DNA from: Saccopteryx bilineata
Taxonomy: Eukaryota > Chordata > Mammalia > Chiroptera > Emballonuridae
Length of the DNA: 64,000 nt
Assembly: GCF_036850765.1 (NCBI RefSeq)
Contig: NC_089495.1
Coordinates: 25,388,875 to 25,452,874 of the forward strand
Reading direction: 5' to 3'
Made by a program: the position numbers and the translations under genes. The notes under the pieces were generated by a model, which worked only from the letters and a program-made list of their open reading frames with translations, was not told the DNA's origin and made no database searches. Below are positions 35,700-48,425 of this stretch, piece after piece (position 1 is the first letter of the stretch; every line of letters begins with the position of its first letter).

Positions 35700-35960
35700 A
35701 TACTCTTTAGTGGCAAGAATTGACTGTCTTTTTATCTTATGTTTCTGCCATGCATAGCTTCCATCTCCCAGGTCACCTCAAGGTCCAAGGTGCCTGCCGG
35801 AACCCTAGCAATTAATTTCCACAGTCCAGCAATTAGGAAAGAGCAGACTTCCTGAAGGTTGCACAAACTTCTGTTTATACCCAGTTGGTAAGAACCTAAC
35901 CAAATCAACCATTTACGCCTCCTATAAGAGATGCTGCAAAACACAATGTTTAACTTGGTT
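35700..35960. repeat. Old interspersed repeat, family unassigned
   Basis: The phrase CCCAGGTCACCTCAAGGTCC (35767) and the following text match a familiar old mammalian repeat. I cannot name it with certainty. A G-run lies just upstream at about 35660-35669. Confidence 0.35.
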
Positions 35961-36402
35961 GGTCATATATATAACTAAAAGTTAAGAGTTCTGTTAATTT
36001 GGTTCAAGTGGACAGTGGGTATTGGAAGAAACAATATATACTTTTTCCCATACAGTGGCATAGAAGGGTTTGGGGAAAGGAAAATATCATACAAAAGCTA
36101 TTGAGATGGAGATGAATGGATAATAAAGCTAAGAAGGAGACTTTGGTAGTAAATGTATGGGAATAAATATAATGACCCATTGATTAGATTCTTCACGGAA
36201 ACAAGCAATATTATTTTTATTGTAAATATCAGGAATAACTTATTAGATATTTAGATAGATTTTAAAAGAAACTGTTATTTGTTTAAAGAAAGATAAAAAT
36301 ATAAATCATTCCTTCCATACAGTATTTATAGTTTGCTATTATAGTTAAGGTAATGCTAGTTGCTGTAAAAAAAACCCAAAAAAACAAAAAACAAAAAAAT
36401 CG

Positions 36403-36727
36403 GCCTGACCAGGCGGTGGCGCAGTGAATAGAGCATTGGACTGGGACTCGTAGGACCCAGGATCAAGACCCCGAGGTTGCTGACTTGAGCGCGGGCTCAT
36501 CTGGTTTGAGCAAGGCTCACCAGCTTGAGCTCAAGGTCACTGGCTTGAGCAAGGGGTCCCTCAAGGTGCTGAAGTGCCCCAGTCAAGGCACATATGAAAT
36601 TGCAATCAATGAACAGCTAAGGTGCCACAGCAAAGAACTGATGCTTCTCATCTTTCTTTCTGTTTGTCTGTCCCTATCTGTCTCTCTCTCTGTCTCTGTC
36701 TCACACACACACACACACACACACACA
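36403..36727 (+). mobile_element. Type B SINE, plus strand, ending in (CA)n
   Basis: Head GCCTGACCAGGCGGTGGCGC, damaged B box (GGATCAAGACC), body, then a TCTG/CA simple repeat (36660-36727) in place of the A-tail. Confidence 0.9.
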
Positions 36728-37345
36728 AATGTATAATGGTAAAACACATGAGCTACTAAGCAATGAAAAGACATGGAGGAAACTTAAATGCATAATAATG
36801 AATGAAAAAAACCAAACTGAAAAGGTTATAGACCAGGGGTCCCCAAACTATGGCCCGCGGGCCACATGCGGCCCCCTGAGGCCATTTATCTGGCCCCCAC
36901 CGCACTTCTGGAAGGGGCACCTCTTTCATAGGTGGTCAGTGGAGGAGCATAGTTCCCATTGAAATACTGGTCAGTTTGTTGATTTAAATTTACTTGTTTG
37001 TTATTTAAATATTGTATTTCTTCCCGTTTTGTTTTTTTACTTTAAAATAAGATATGTGCAGTGTGCATAGGGATTTGTTCATAGTTTTTTTTGTAGTCCG
37101 GCCCTCCATCGGTCTGAGGGACGGTGAACTGGCCCCCTGTGTAAAAAGTTTGGGGACCCCTGCTATAGACTAGGTGATTCCAACTCAATGACATTCTAGA
37201 AAAGGCAAAGCTATAGACACAGGAAGATCACTGATTGCCAAGAGTTGGGGTTAGGGGAGAGATGAACAAGTGGAGAAGGGGGGATTTTAGGGCAGTGAAA
37301 ATAATCTGTATGATACTAGAAGGATAGACACATGTCACTATTGGG
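36728..37345 (+). mobile_element. L1 3' UTR remnant, sense, split by a hAT MITE
   Basis: After the MITE the text 'gattccaactcaatgacattctagaaaaggc ... attgccaagagttgggg ... ctgtatgatactagaaggatagac' follows an L1MB/MC-type 3' UTR. Confidence 0.7.
36834..37162. mobile_element. hAT MITE, 329 bp, OC1-like ends
   Basis: Ends CAGGGGTCCCCAAACT and AGTTTGGGGACCCCTG are perfect inverted repeats. The 8-bp duplication is TTATAGAC (36826-36833) and CTATAGAC (37163-37170), one mismatch. The terminus with the adjoining GGCCCGCGGGCC motif resembles the OC1 hAT family, known in bats and other distant animals. The name is from memory. Confidence 0.88.
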
Positions 37346-37739
37346 ATGCTCTTCTCGTGGCTAGACTGGGGTTCTGTGTTTGGGGAATAAGATCATAGAG
37401 GTAAAGTGACATTCTCATCACAAATCTCAACAGTACATACTATCAACATGACTTGTCAGTGTTGATGTTGAGCTTGACCACCTGGCTGAGATATCATTGT
37501 CAGGTTTCTCCTCTACAAAGTTACCCTTTGTTTTCTCTTTTCTATATTATACCCTTTGGAAAGAAGTCAGCGGGCAGAGACCACACTCAAAGAGTAGAGT
37601 CATACTGCACCTCCTTAAAGACAAAATATTTACATAAATTATTTGTAATTTTCCTACACCGATTTCTCTTCTATATTATTCAGTTATTATTATTATCTTC
37701 TAAATTATTATTAACTTATCCAAGTATTTGTTTATATTA
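37346..37739. other. Non-coding DNA
   Basis: No gene or clear repeat seen. Confidence 0.5.
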
Positions 37740-38092
37740 GTATGAATCATGGGTATTTATTTTGCACTTTGGATTATAATTTGATACTATTTTTTTATTA
37801 TGTTGCTCAAATTGTTCCAGCTTTGGCTACTGGGAGTTCTTTCAGTCAACTTTGATGTTCTTTTGACGTATCACTATCATCATGGTTTTTTAAAAACATT
37901 TTATTACTTTCTCATAATATAGTTTTTAAATATCAAATATAGGATTGTTGCATTAATTCTTATTAAGTTCTGTTCTATTGGCATTAGTCCATAATTCTAA
38001 TATGCTGAAATAATTTGGCTTTTCCCTCCCTCTTTCTCTCTCTGGATATATGATATATATATAATATATATATCTCCAGAATATATATATTA
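37740..38092 (-). mobile_element. Old L1M 3' fragment, antisense, ending in a TA-rich repeat
   Basis: 'tgctcaaattgttccagctttggctactgggag' is the reverse of an L1M 3' UTR phrase. An imperfect TA repeat follows at 38046-38092. Confidence 0.55.
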
Positions 38093-38949
38093 CTTTTTCT
38101 CCCAGCCTGATTCTGAAGCCTTAATTAGAACTCTTTTGGTGCCTTTTTATTGAGATGAAAATGGACTTTATAATATTGTCTTCCAACTCTCATTTCATCC
38201 ACTTATTCGCAAGAACAAATAAAAGAACAGGAAGTCTACCAGGAGAGTTTCATGTGAACAGTAATAATTATGAGGTGGTTCACTACTCAGAAGTGAAAGG
38301 AGAAAGAAGTTCAAAGGGCGGAGAGACTCTGGAATTTTATCTTGCCTAGGAAGGAAACAGTTATCAAGTTTAGGGGACAAAGAGTAAGGAACAAAAGATG
38401 AATTAGAGTTACCTCTAATTCTCCACAAAGACTGTGTGACATTAAACCAGCAAAGAAATGGCACAAAACTGTTTCAAGGTGACATTAGTGTTCATGGCAT
38501 TAAGAAGGAGAGAAGACAAGTCATACTAGAAAGAGACAGGTAAGAAAACCAACCATATTCTCTATGACAGGCATGGGTGAGCAGTTTAAAAAGAAACAAA
38601 AAGTGTAAGCATGTAGTATTAAAAGAAAAATCTCCAGTGCCTTCAATTTCACCTTCTACTTGTTGCCTGATTTCTGATGCTTCTGCACGAGTCACTGCTT
38701 GAAAAAAAAAAATAGCACTTCTTAAAAGGAAACTCATATTCCTTCTTTGCTTTGAGAGTTCAGTGAAAACACTGTGAAGAAGAAAATGGGATTGCAAGGA
38801 CCTCAGAGGTTTGAGAAATGCTGCTCAGAGTGAAGGCAGCAAATCAGTTTATGACCTGAGATATTCCCGGGTATATCCCAGAATAAAATGTTCAAGCTAC
38901 ATCACTTTTCAAGTGTGCGTATTCAATGTACTCAGGGGCTAATAGTTAC
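38093..38949. other. Non-coding DNA
   Basis: No gene or clear repeat seen. Confidence 0.5.
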
Positions 38950-39140
38950 CATCCATAGAACACCTACGTGCAAGGCTTATGTTTACCCTAATTCTCATAA
39001 AACACCTACAGAATAGGTGCGAGTCTTTTCATTTACAGATTTGAAGCGAGTGTCTGAAAGTCTGAGTAGCCGGCACAGAATGCTAAGTACTGGCAGCAAG
39101 AATAACACTGGGCAGCTCTGGAAGTAAAGCCCTTAGAATT
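38950..39140 (+). mobile_element. MIR remnant, sense
   Basis: 'cctaattctcataaaacacctacagaataggtgc ... catttacagatttgaagc' follows the MIR core, strongly degraded. Confidence 0.5.
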
Positions 39141-40550
39141 CACTACTTGACACCATCTTGCCACAACCCAGCAATTCTCTGAAGACTTCAAAGATAGTGA
39201 ACTGTTAACACAAGATAGGAGACTTTGTGTCAGAAATTGAAGTGTTTACCTCTCTGATTGCAGGGGAATAAAAATGAGATTTTGAACCTAGTAACTCAGT
39301 GTTTGCTTTCAAATCCATTCGGTTTTGACAAAGTGGCTTTTTACTCCCCCTGCCACATGTGAGTGTGACTCCATCATACCTGCTTATGCAGCTGAGAACT
39401 TTTGGAGTTGTAGCTGGATAAATACATCACCGAGAATCACAATCTTTTCCCTGAACTCTCAAAAGAACATTTAGAGCTGGAACTTTCCTCCAAAGAAGTG
39501 ACTTAGGAAGAGATTGATGCTAGCTCATTGAACCTGAGACTTAAAATTAACGTTTTTGCCAACGGCGAGGAACATTTATTTAATCTTGTAATAGGCCAGA
39601 AAACCCTAAATTCATTTTCAGGACAGCATTTTTCTTTCCTTTTGCCCTTGCCTCCTCCATAAGCTATACTGATAGCCTCAAAGGTCTGTGTGATATTTCA
39701 ATCCTTCATCAGTAACAAGCTAATTAATGGCTACAAAAAAAAAAAAAATTTAACAGCCAGCGTATAATATCAGATCTTATTCCCTCTAAATTTGCTCTGG
39801 GGAGATTTTGTATTCCTCTTCCTTGCACCTGCCAGAGGACATGTACCTGACCAGTCACACTTTGAAGTCCTGGCTGATTAACATTCTGGAAGGAACCTTA
39901 AGAAAGCTGCTGGTCCTGAAAATGTTCATTAGCACATTCCTCTCCGAAGATAGCATTCCTCAGCCTGCAGTCTGATTGCCCTCCGGTGTCGGCAGTCTCC
40001 TGGCCAGGGGCCACTGTAAACTGGAATGTCTTCTGTTTTCTCAACCTCAGTGAAAGTTGATGGGTTTAATTGTTATTGCTTCCCTGACAGCATGACCACG
40101 GACCACGATCGTATATACTGCCATTTGATGCACACTGGGTATCTTGCCACTCAGGTTTCCAAGGCAATGATCTCAGGAAAATTCTTGTGATCTGTGCTAG
40201 ACTGTTAGTTTAGCACTCTTCGGTACTAAGTGATGACATCACAACTCACCTTTCAAAGCAAGAAAATGAAGGAATGCAAAAAAGACACTAGGAATCGTGG
40301 AAATCCCTTGTTACAAACTAAATTACACTGTCCAAGTGTGAGAACAGGAGGTATCAGCTCTGGAACCATTTCTGTTACTTGTATGTCCCAGAGTCTGAAC
40401 ACTATTTAGAAATACATAGAGAAAAGAGATGCAATCAATGTAGCGCCTAGACCAAGTAATGCTTAATCTGTGACATTGACCACTTGGGAACTCCTTCTCT
40501 AGTCCCTGGAGAGACACAATCTCTTCTCCCTGTGTGAAGGCCTTTGAGTA
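39141..40550. other. Repeat-free non-coding DNA
   Basis: About 1.4 kb without a recognisable repeat or ORF. It contains a homeodomain-type TAATTAATGG at 39721-39730 and several palindromic stretches. A candidate for conserved regulatory DNA by inference only. Confidence 0.4.
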
Positions 40551-40763
40551 CATGCAGTCCCCGTCTTACAAATGAGATGGATTCTGTCGGTTTGAAAATG
40601 TTTAAGTATTTATATGCACAGAAAGGAAAAAAAAATACTGTTAAGACAAACATCTGTTTAAGTTGTATTTAATAGGTAAATGTACCTGTTCCAATTTACA
40701 TACAAATTCAACTTAAGAACAAACCTACAGAACTTATCTCATTCATAACCCTGGGACTGCCTG
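40551..40763. mobile_element. Tigger/pogo-like MITE, 213 bp
   Basis: Ends CATGCAGTCCC and GGGACTGCCTG are inverted repeats flanked by TA (40549-40550 and 40764-40765). The internal sequence folds back on itself (ACCTGTTCCAATTTACATAC region). TA duplication and end sequence fit old pogo-type elements. Confidence 0.75.
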
Positions 40764-42057
40764 TAATTGGTTATCTAAAGGCAGTAACACAAGAGGTTCC
40801 CTGGTGACTCACCCACCGCGACCTTCCCAGGAGGAGCCGGAGGCAGTGACAGCACCACTGGTGAGTCCCAGCATCTGTTCAGGGGCAGCATGCTGGATGT
40901 TTGTGTTCAGAGTCTCCCCTTGCCATGCGTTGTATCGCAGAGGCTGAACCATTGGCATCTTTGTGTCATGCCCTAGCAATCAGATTTAAGAATACATTGT
41001 TTGAACTCAAAGAATTCAGAACCACTTTCTAAAATCTGGTAATATACACCCTGGTTTCTCTCTCCTTTCTTTTATCTTCAAACTCTTGATATTCTCTTTT
41101 AAAAATTCATTCCACCACCCATAGCCCTAGGAGACTAATATCTCTTCCTTCTTAAGGCCTTTTTTAGAATACCTTCTGTTCATCATTGCTCAAAATTTCA
41201 CTCTGTAACATTTAGCTATTGGGAAGAAATCTAGGATGTTTTAGCCATTTAAAAAGAATTAGGATTCTTGTCCCATGGTGAGGGGCATGACTGGATGGGG
41301 ACAAATATGGGGTTTTTGAAGTGAGGGGCCCAGGGCAGAGGCTCCTTTTGCCTGAGTTGTAAGAAGGAAGATTGTATCTCATCCAGAGGTTAGACAGAAA
41401 ACCAGCCCTCAGCTGAATTCCTCATTAACTCTCATATATTTGATCAGGATTTATATAAAACTACTCTGGTGTATCTTCCACAATCCCTGGATATGTTTGC
41501 TCCGAGCTGGGTAATTACCATGAACATAAGTATTTCTGTCTGCTCTGGTGAGTTCTTCCTTACAAGTGAGAAGGAAGGTTTGAATTCTATGAATCAGCAG
41601 GTCTCGGTTTCTGCAGTTGACTGGGAATGAAATCACATGGTTAGTAGGTGCCATGTGGAAGTCTGCCCCCCAGTGGCTGTGATCAACGGCTGCATGTCTT
41701 TAGAAAGTGGCTGTGGCAAGGGTACAAAGCAAACAATAGTATCTTGAAGTTGTGCAGCAAGATATGTCGTTGCCTGGTTTTCTGGAACATTTTTCATTAA
41801 GAAAAACAGTATTTCACAATCAGAAGAGATTGTCAGAAAACACATGGAATCAGGTTATTCAGCTTCCAGAAACATGAAATAGACTGCGCATACAAAGGAG
41901 TTAGTTCATGTTTGAGAAGAATTTCCATTTTTACAGCATTATAATCCACCAGTAGTCACGTTGACTTTGTTATCACCACATAATAAAGTTGGTCATAGTT
42001 TTCAGATCCTGTTTCAAATGGTGGTTACATTTTCATGATATACTTCATTTTTCAATC
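40764..42057. other. Non-coding DNA
   Basis: No gene or clear repeat seen. Confidence 0.5.
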
Positions 42058-43180
42058 CTTTTTATTTTAAAAGGACTACAGGTACAGCCTTAGCCGGGTA
42101 GCTCAGTTGGTTAGAGAGTCATCCAGACATGCTGAGTTTGCGGGTTCCATCCCCAGTCAGGGCACGTACAAGAATCAGCCAATGATGGCACAAATAAGTG
42201 GAACAACAAATTGATGCTTCTCTCTCTGTCTCTCTCCCATCCTCTCTCTCTCTCTCTCTAAAAATCAATCAATAAATTTTGTTTTTATAAAAAGGACTAT
42301 AGGTTCACATAAAGTTGTAAATATTAAAGTGGTTCCATGTACTTTTCACTCACTTTTCCCCAGTGGTGACATATTACATTAACTATAGCACATTATCAAA
42401 ACTAGAAAATTGACATTGTTATAATTCCCATACCTTATTTAGAGCTCACCAGTTTTACTTGCACACCTAGGTGTGTATATGTGTATAGTTCTGTGCAATT
42501 TCATCACATGTGTAGATTCATGTAGCCACCAAAACAGAGCTATTCCATCACAACAGAAATAGCTCTCTGGTGTTACCCTCTTATAAGCACATCCACGTTC
42601 CACACCCCGCCCATCCCTAACCCGCAATCACTAATCTGCTCTCTTTCTCTCTCTCACTTTGTCATTTTCAGAATATTATGTAAATGGAACCATACAGTAT
42701 GTAACCTTTTGAGATTGTTTTTTCCATAATTCCCTTGAGATCTACCCAAGTTGTGGTGTGTGTGTGTGTGCCAATAATCTGTTTCTTTTTACTGCTATAG
42801 ATATGCAGTAGTATTCCATGCTATAGATATGCCACAGTTTATCTAGCGCTCTTACATTGAAAGACATCTGGCTGTTTCCAGTTTTTGCCTAATTCCAATA
42901 AAACTGCTGTGAACATCTGTTTATACGTCTTTGTGTATATATACACTTTCATTTCTCTAAAATAAATACCCAGGAGTGTGACGGCTGACTCATATGCTTC
43001 CTATGTGTTTAATTTTTAAAGAAATTGCCAAACTACTTTCCAGAGTACCTGTTCAATTTTACATGCCCACCATGAGTGTATGAGAGATACACTGCCTTTG
43101 CATCCTTGACAGCATTTGGTATTGTCACTGCTTTTCATTTTAGCTGCTCCAATGGGTATATCATTGTCCCCACTTTTAAA
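42058..43180 (-). mobile_element. L1M 3' UTR, antisense, split by a short SINE
   Basis: 'aggttcacataaagttg ... gtggttccatgtac ... gtaaatggaaccatacagtatgtaacc ... tattccatgctatag ... cccaccatgagtgtatgag' is the reverse of an L1M 3' end. The SINE at 42087-42289 is inserted near its 3' end. Confidence 0.75.
42087..42289 (+). mobile_element. Short Ves-like tRNA-derived SINE, plus strand
   Basis: tRNA-like head GCCTTAGCCGGGTAGCTCAG, B box GGGTTCCATCC, CT-rich body and AAAATCAATCAATAAA tail. Target duplication of about 18-20 bp, AAAAGGACTACAGGT- (42069-42086) and AAAAGGACTATAGGT- (42290-42309). Followed as a family at 61400 and 63235. Confidence 0.88.
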
Positions 43181-45238
43181 TGTCGTAATGTTCCATTTGG
43201 CTCCTGCCATCAAAACAGCAGCACCAAGAGAACTGTGAACAATACACACACAGTTGTGCGGTTTGTGCCCCTACGTCCCTGGGATTCAACAACATAACCA
43301 AATCTTACGAGGATAAAAGTTCTAGGATAATACAGACATTTGAAAAATAGCAAATTTTGACTGGACTGGTTGGGTGCCTTATTTAAATCATTTCTCCCCC
43401 CTCTGGCAAAGCCAAAATGTTGTCAATTACTGGATTAATTGAGTTAGGAGGTGATTATACTGAAAAGTGTTTCTGGCAGCTAGAGAAATGAAACATACTA
43501 TTCTCTTACGTTTGTGTTCGCTTCTTGGGTATATTAGCACTTGATCAATCCAACCTACCTTTTCTTGGTATATTTGATCTAGCTAAAGTATAGAAGGGAC
43601 AGTTCTGTCCACTTCCTTTGGAGACCTAGTTATGCAAATTACACTCCCTGGTTCCTGTTATTATGCATTACTGCATCATTACTTCACTGCCTGTGTCAGG
43701 GTGCAACAAGGTTCATTATCCTGGATCCCAACCTTGGTCTTCCTCCCAAATGGTGCTAGTGGGTAAGCTCCCCTTGTTGTCTAATGTTATAAGTAAGGAG
43801 CATTATTGCTTTCAGGTCTTGTTCTTCTGTGTCAACAGAACCTTAAGAAATTAAAAGGCTTTGTATTCTGTGCTGAAATATTCCCTTCAAATATATGGGG
43901 TCCAACTTGAATTTCCTGAGTCATATATTAGCTTTTATATATTTTAATTATGAGGAAGTGATCTGTGTAAATGAATACAACACAAGCCAGCCAGTTGGAA
44001 CAGAGCAGTACCATAAATTTACTAAGACAGAGAAAGCACCTATTGGGAAGAAAAAAAAAAGGAATACATACCTCAGTCATTGTAAATTACCACCATTGTA
44101 AAAGCGTTCAAGTTAAAGAGAATGCTAAATCATAAATGCCTACACTTACAGTCCCTCATTTGCAAGAAGGAAGAAGAAAGTCAGAGTGAGAAATGTAGGG
44201 TAAAGAAAACAGTCAAAAGCAAACCTCTACTGTATTCTTTGATTTGTCACATATTTCCTTTTTATTCTATTCAAAAGGCACCATCTTCTGAGGACGGACA
44301 CACAGAAACACTGCTATTTTCCAGAAACCATACTGGTGGAAGTGTGCTGATAGAAACCAAGCCTCCGAGATGTTTCCTTCTGCCCTGTCAGCCTGATGGG
44401 GAAGGGAAACAGGATTTGTTCCAAAACTCCTCAAATCTAAAAAAGCTTGCAGTTCATTGATGTCTCTTAGTAAAAATTAATGACTAACCATGGAAATATT
44501 TCGCCTCCTGGTCAGTTTTAACAGTTGTCTTCCTTTTTCAGCACGGGGCAGGAAGTTCTCCGAGAACTATCACGAGTCTCAAATCTCAGGTCCACAGTAC
44601 TATGTGGCATGTGTTTTTTGCCCAAATTTTATCAGAGAACAAAGTTCAAAGGACATCAGAATCTACAATTTAAACAGTCTCAGAGGAAGACAAAACACAG
44701 CCAGTTTTAATGAGTGAGAACAATGGGGAAAAAATGTCCAATGAATAATGCTCCGTCTTTTAAACCCTTATTTCTTTCTCTTGGGCTGTTATCAAAACTT
44801 CATTTTGTGTTGCTTCAGGATCTGAAGGCCTCTGCTGCATTCTCTCCATCTTAATGTGACTTCATCTGTCAAAAATAGTTCACATTTTTTTTCTAGGATC
44901 TTACAGAAATATAAAGTAAATGGCTTTTGTCCTGAGGTCTATTTGTGCCTTTTCAATCATCTCATTCTGGGGCCTCCATTATTTAAAACCTAATAGTATA
45001 TGCAGATGACTTAAGATCATTCTAATAACTTAATGATAATATAGCCAGGGTCCCAAATTCCATTAATCCCATTCTTTCTTTAGAGAAAAGCATTTATCAT
45101 ATCTTTCTTTTCAGAGAAGGTATTATCTCAAAATCATGACTCCCTAATACCCACTAAAATTGAAGATTCAATTACTTTCTTAGTTGCTAAATATTCTTAG
45201 TTACTAATAAATTTAGACTGACACATAAGGAATAAAAT
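43181..45238. other. Repeat-poor non-coding DNA
   Basis: About 2 kb with no recognisable repeat or gene. The longest ORF (112 codons, 44122-44460) resembles nothing known. Confidence 0.45.
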
Positions 45239-45266
45239 ACCACACACACACACACACACACACACA
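45239..45266. repeat. (CA)n microsatellite
   Basis: About fourteen CA units. Confidence 0.97.
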
Positions 45267-45436
45267 TAAATTTTTAATGGAGAATATTTCCCCACCATCT
45301 ATGTTCTCTGCTCCTCCATACCTTAAGCATTAACCTAGTCACTGATTTCTCTTTATAAACTCTATTTTCTTTCGCTTTTATAGTGTTGTGCCACAAAATT
45401 ATTTTTGAGGCCATGTTCACTAAAAAGTTGTACTTA

Positions 45437-45800
45437 GGCCCTGGTCAATTGGCTCAGCAGTAGAGAGTTGGCCTGGCATGTGGAAGTCCTGGGTTCGATT
45501 CTGGCCAGGGCACACAGGAGAAGCGCCCATCTGCATCTCCACCCTTCCCCCTCTCCTTTCTCTCTATCTCTCTTTTCTCCTCCCACAGCCAAGGCTCCAT
45601 TGGAGCAAAGTTGGCCCAGGCACTGAGGATGGCTCCGTGGCCTCTGCCTCAGGTGCTAGAATGGCTCCAGTTGCAACAGAGCAATGTCCCAGATGGGCAG
45701 AGCATTGCCCTCCTAGTGGGCATTTCAGGTGGATCCCAGTCAGGTGCATGTGGGAGTCTGTCTCTCTGCCTCTCTGCTTCTCACTTCAGAAGGAAAAAAA
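45437..45800 (+). mobile_element. Type A SINE, old subfamily, plus strand
   Basis: Complete head and body with many substitutions. The CTCF-like core is degraded (GCCCTCCTAGTGGGC). ORFs of up to 111 codons are shadows. Confidence 0.9.
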
Positions 45801-46032
45801 AGAGTATATTTAGCTAATCAGAAAAGTGAAAAGCAATGCTACTCCTGTCTCCATATTCTCATCTCAACCTGGACTGCACAGACATTCCCTTCTATCTCTC
45901 TCCCTTTTCCTTTCTCTGAACTTGCCCAGCAAAACTCCAGCTCTGGTCAATGCAACCATCCATCTTCTGACTTATACCTGGACTACTGAGTCTGCTGGTA
46001 CAAAACCCACAGAGCCAAAGGGACCAGAGCAG

Positions 46033-46195
46033 TACTGCTGAAATCTGGCTGTACATAGAATCACCCAGGGAGCTTTCAAAATAATGCTTCTGCCCAGAAA
46101 AATTAAATCAGCATTTCTTTGGTTGGAAACTGGGAATATGTAACATTTAAAAGTTCCCCAGGTGATTCTATTATGAAGTCAGAGTTGAGAATCTG
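46033..46195 (+). mobile_element. MER5-like hAT MITE remnant
   Basis: 'gaatcacccagggagctttcaaaataatgcttctgccc ... aagttccccaggtgattctattatg ... gagaatc' follows MER5A in order. This is an old Charlie-derived MITE. Confidence 0.7.
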
Positions 46196-47480
46196 AAATT
46201 ATACATCTACAGTTGCCAGTCTTTGCTGGGTCCTCATCTCCATTTTCCGTCTCTTCTGCCCTAGTCTCCTTCAGCTCTTGGCCTTGACTTTCTCCCTTTA
46301 CTTCATTACAATAACTCACACTAGAAATAGATGTCATTGGAAAGAAATTCCACTACTCCCTCCTCCCAATCCAGACCCTACCAGCCAACTTGCCTACAAC
46401 TGTTTTTATCATTAATCTTTACCTATCAAATCAAAGCAACAGAGAAATATTTTTCAGTCTTAAATAATCTCACTGCCTGTTTCTCCTCATCTCTCAGAGT
46501 CCTCACTCTATTTCTCCATCTTCTTCTAAAATTTCCATCTCTCCTCGTCAAGTTCTTTCCATGAACATCTAAGCACACTCAAATCGTTTTCACCTTTAAA
46601 ACACTGCCTCATCCATGCACTGTCCTCTTCTCTTTTATAAGAGATTTCTGAATAGCAATCTCTTAAGATTTCTTTATTTTATCATATCACATTCATTTTC
46701 CTTTTTCTTCTTCTTCTTTTTCCAAGTGAAATAAGGGAGATAGAGAGACAGACTCCCACATGCTCCCTGACTAGGTTCCACCTGGCAACTCCTGTCTGGG
46801 GCTGATGCTCTGCCCATCTGAGGCCATGCTCGCAACTGAGCTCTTTTTAGCACCTGAAGTGAAGGCTCCATGGAGCTATCCTTAGTTCCTGGGGCTGATG
46901 CACTCAAACCAATCGAGCTATGGCTGCAGGAGGGGAAGAGAGAGAGAAATGAAATGGGGAGGGGTGGAGAAGCAGATGGTCACTTTTCCTGTGTGCTGCC
47001 TGGGAATCAAACCCAGGACAACTGGTCAGGGCCTACATTCACTTTTCAAACTATTGCATACCTGGAGTCCACCCTTAATTATGATGGTATATGCTCCCTG
47101 AGTCACGATTAATCCAAAAGACATCTTTTTTCTTGACCATTCTGTAGTATTTGGTTCTGCTCATTACTCAGTTTTTTATTTTCTCTTTTTTCTTAGATTC
47201 TTGACACATTTCCTTAATGGACTCTCCTGCTCTGATCCTGTGTCTCCTTTTCTTTCTCACATTTTCATTTTGTAGGTTAATAAAACCCCCTGGCTCCAAT
47301 TACTGCTTATGTGTTGATGACTCCCAAGTCACCTGTGTATCGCACAATTCTCTTCTGAACTCCCATAAAGTTCTATTTGAAGGCTTCATAAGGATTTCAG
47401 ATTATGAATTCTATCCTTTCCACCAAAGTACACTCTTTCTCTGTTACTGATCTTAGTGAAGGGATGGCCACTGTCCACTT
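46196..47480. repeat. Old interspersed repeat, family unassigned, with a SINE inside
   Basis: Pyrimidine-rich text including 'gtgttgatgactcccaagtcacctgtgta' (about 47311) resembles a common old mammalian repeat. The type A SINE at 46702-47033 is inserted. Confidence 0.35.
46702..47033 (-). mobile_element. Type A SINE, old subfamily, minus strand, head damaged
   Basis: Body readable, but the tRNA-like head has lost part between the B box region and the A box. Target duplication CACATTCATTTTCC (46688-46701) and TACATTCACTTTTC (47034-47047), with mismatches. No CTCF-like core. Confidence 0.85.
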
Positions 47481-48154
47481 GCAAAAGCCAGAAACAAAGT
47501 CTTATAATTCCACTTTCTTGATGTCCCTGGACTCTGATCTCATGCTTTATGTCCCACTGCCATAGTTTAGGCTCTCCTCATCTCTTGCCCAGATTATAGG
47601 GAAAACATCAGATGAATTTTCTACTAGTGTGTGGCCTCTAATTATTTCTCTATATTCCTCCTTTTTTCTCTCTCTCTCTCTTCTCTTGGAATTAAAGACA
47701 ATCATCTGGGTTTTACAAGGCAAAAATACAAGAGGATAAAATAATTGAAGGATATACAAAAAAAGAGTTGGAAGTGATGATGCATACATGGGTCTTACCT
47801 AGATTGCAAAGGAAATGGAAACAAAATGTCATAGATGGATTGAAAACACAGGGCGTGGTAATCATGATAGAGATCTTGGAGTCAAGAATTACCAAAGGAA
47901 TGAATGAGGCGGTCAGGAGAGAAATCCAAAGAAGGGCTTTTTATTTCACTTTTGAGGTGGATTTAATTCTTTCTTTCACCAAAGGATCTCTAAATAGAAC
48001 TATTAAAATATTCCAACACAAACTTACAAAGGAAGGATATAAGGAAGCCTGTGGAAAGTGGTCTTGGTAGTAAGCAGGTCAGAACTTATGGTATGGGAAC
48101 CAAGCTCAAGAGGAAGAAACCTTCTTACAGACTCTGCCTCGTTTAATTCAAGAT
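47481..48154. other. Non-coding DNA
   Basis: No gene seen. A 100-codon ORF at 47768-48070 resembles nothing known. Confidence 0.5.
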
Positions 48155-48425
48155 AACTTTCACCAACATTTATTGAGTACTTAATCTGTGCCAGGCTTCA
48201 TAACTACTTATGTACATACATCATTTTATTGAAAAGCTTTCTGAGCATATGAGATTGGTTTGTTAGTCTCTTATTTTAACAAATGAAAAACTTGGGTAAG
48301 AGAGTCTTAAGTAATGTTCTTGAGACTATACATCTAATAATGAATGACAGAACTGGGATCCAAGTCAAGTCTGTCTGACTTCAGAACCTGCAGTTGTCAC
48401 CACTAAGTGATGCTCTCTTATTCAT
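48155..48425 (+). mobile_element. MIR SINE, nearly full, sense
   Basis: ATTTATTGAGTACTTAATCTGTGCCAGGC, the 'aacaaatgaaaaacttgg' core and AGAACTGGGATCCAAGTC to the 'ctgacttcagaacctgc' end, all in MIR order. Confidence 0.85.

Noticed and set aside
44122..44460. 112-codon ORF in a repeat-poor region
   Set aside because: No recognisable domain or splice-site context, and the length is within chance for this window.
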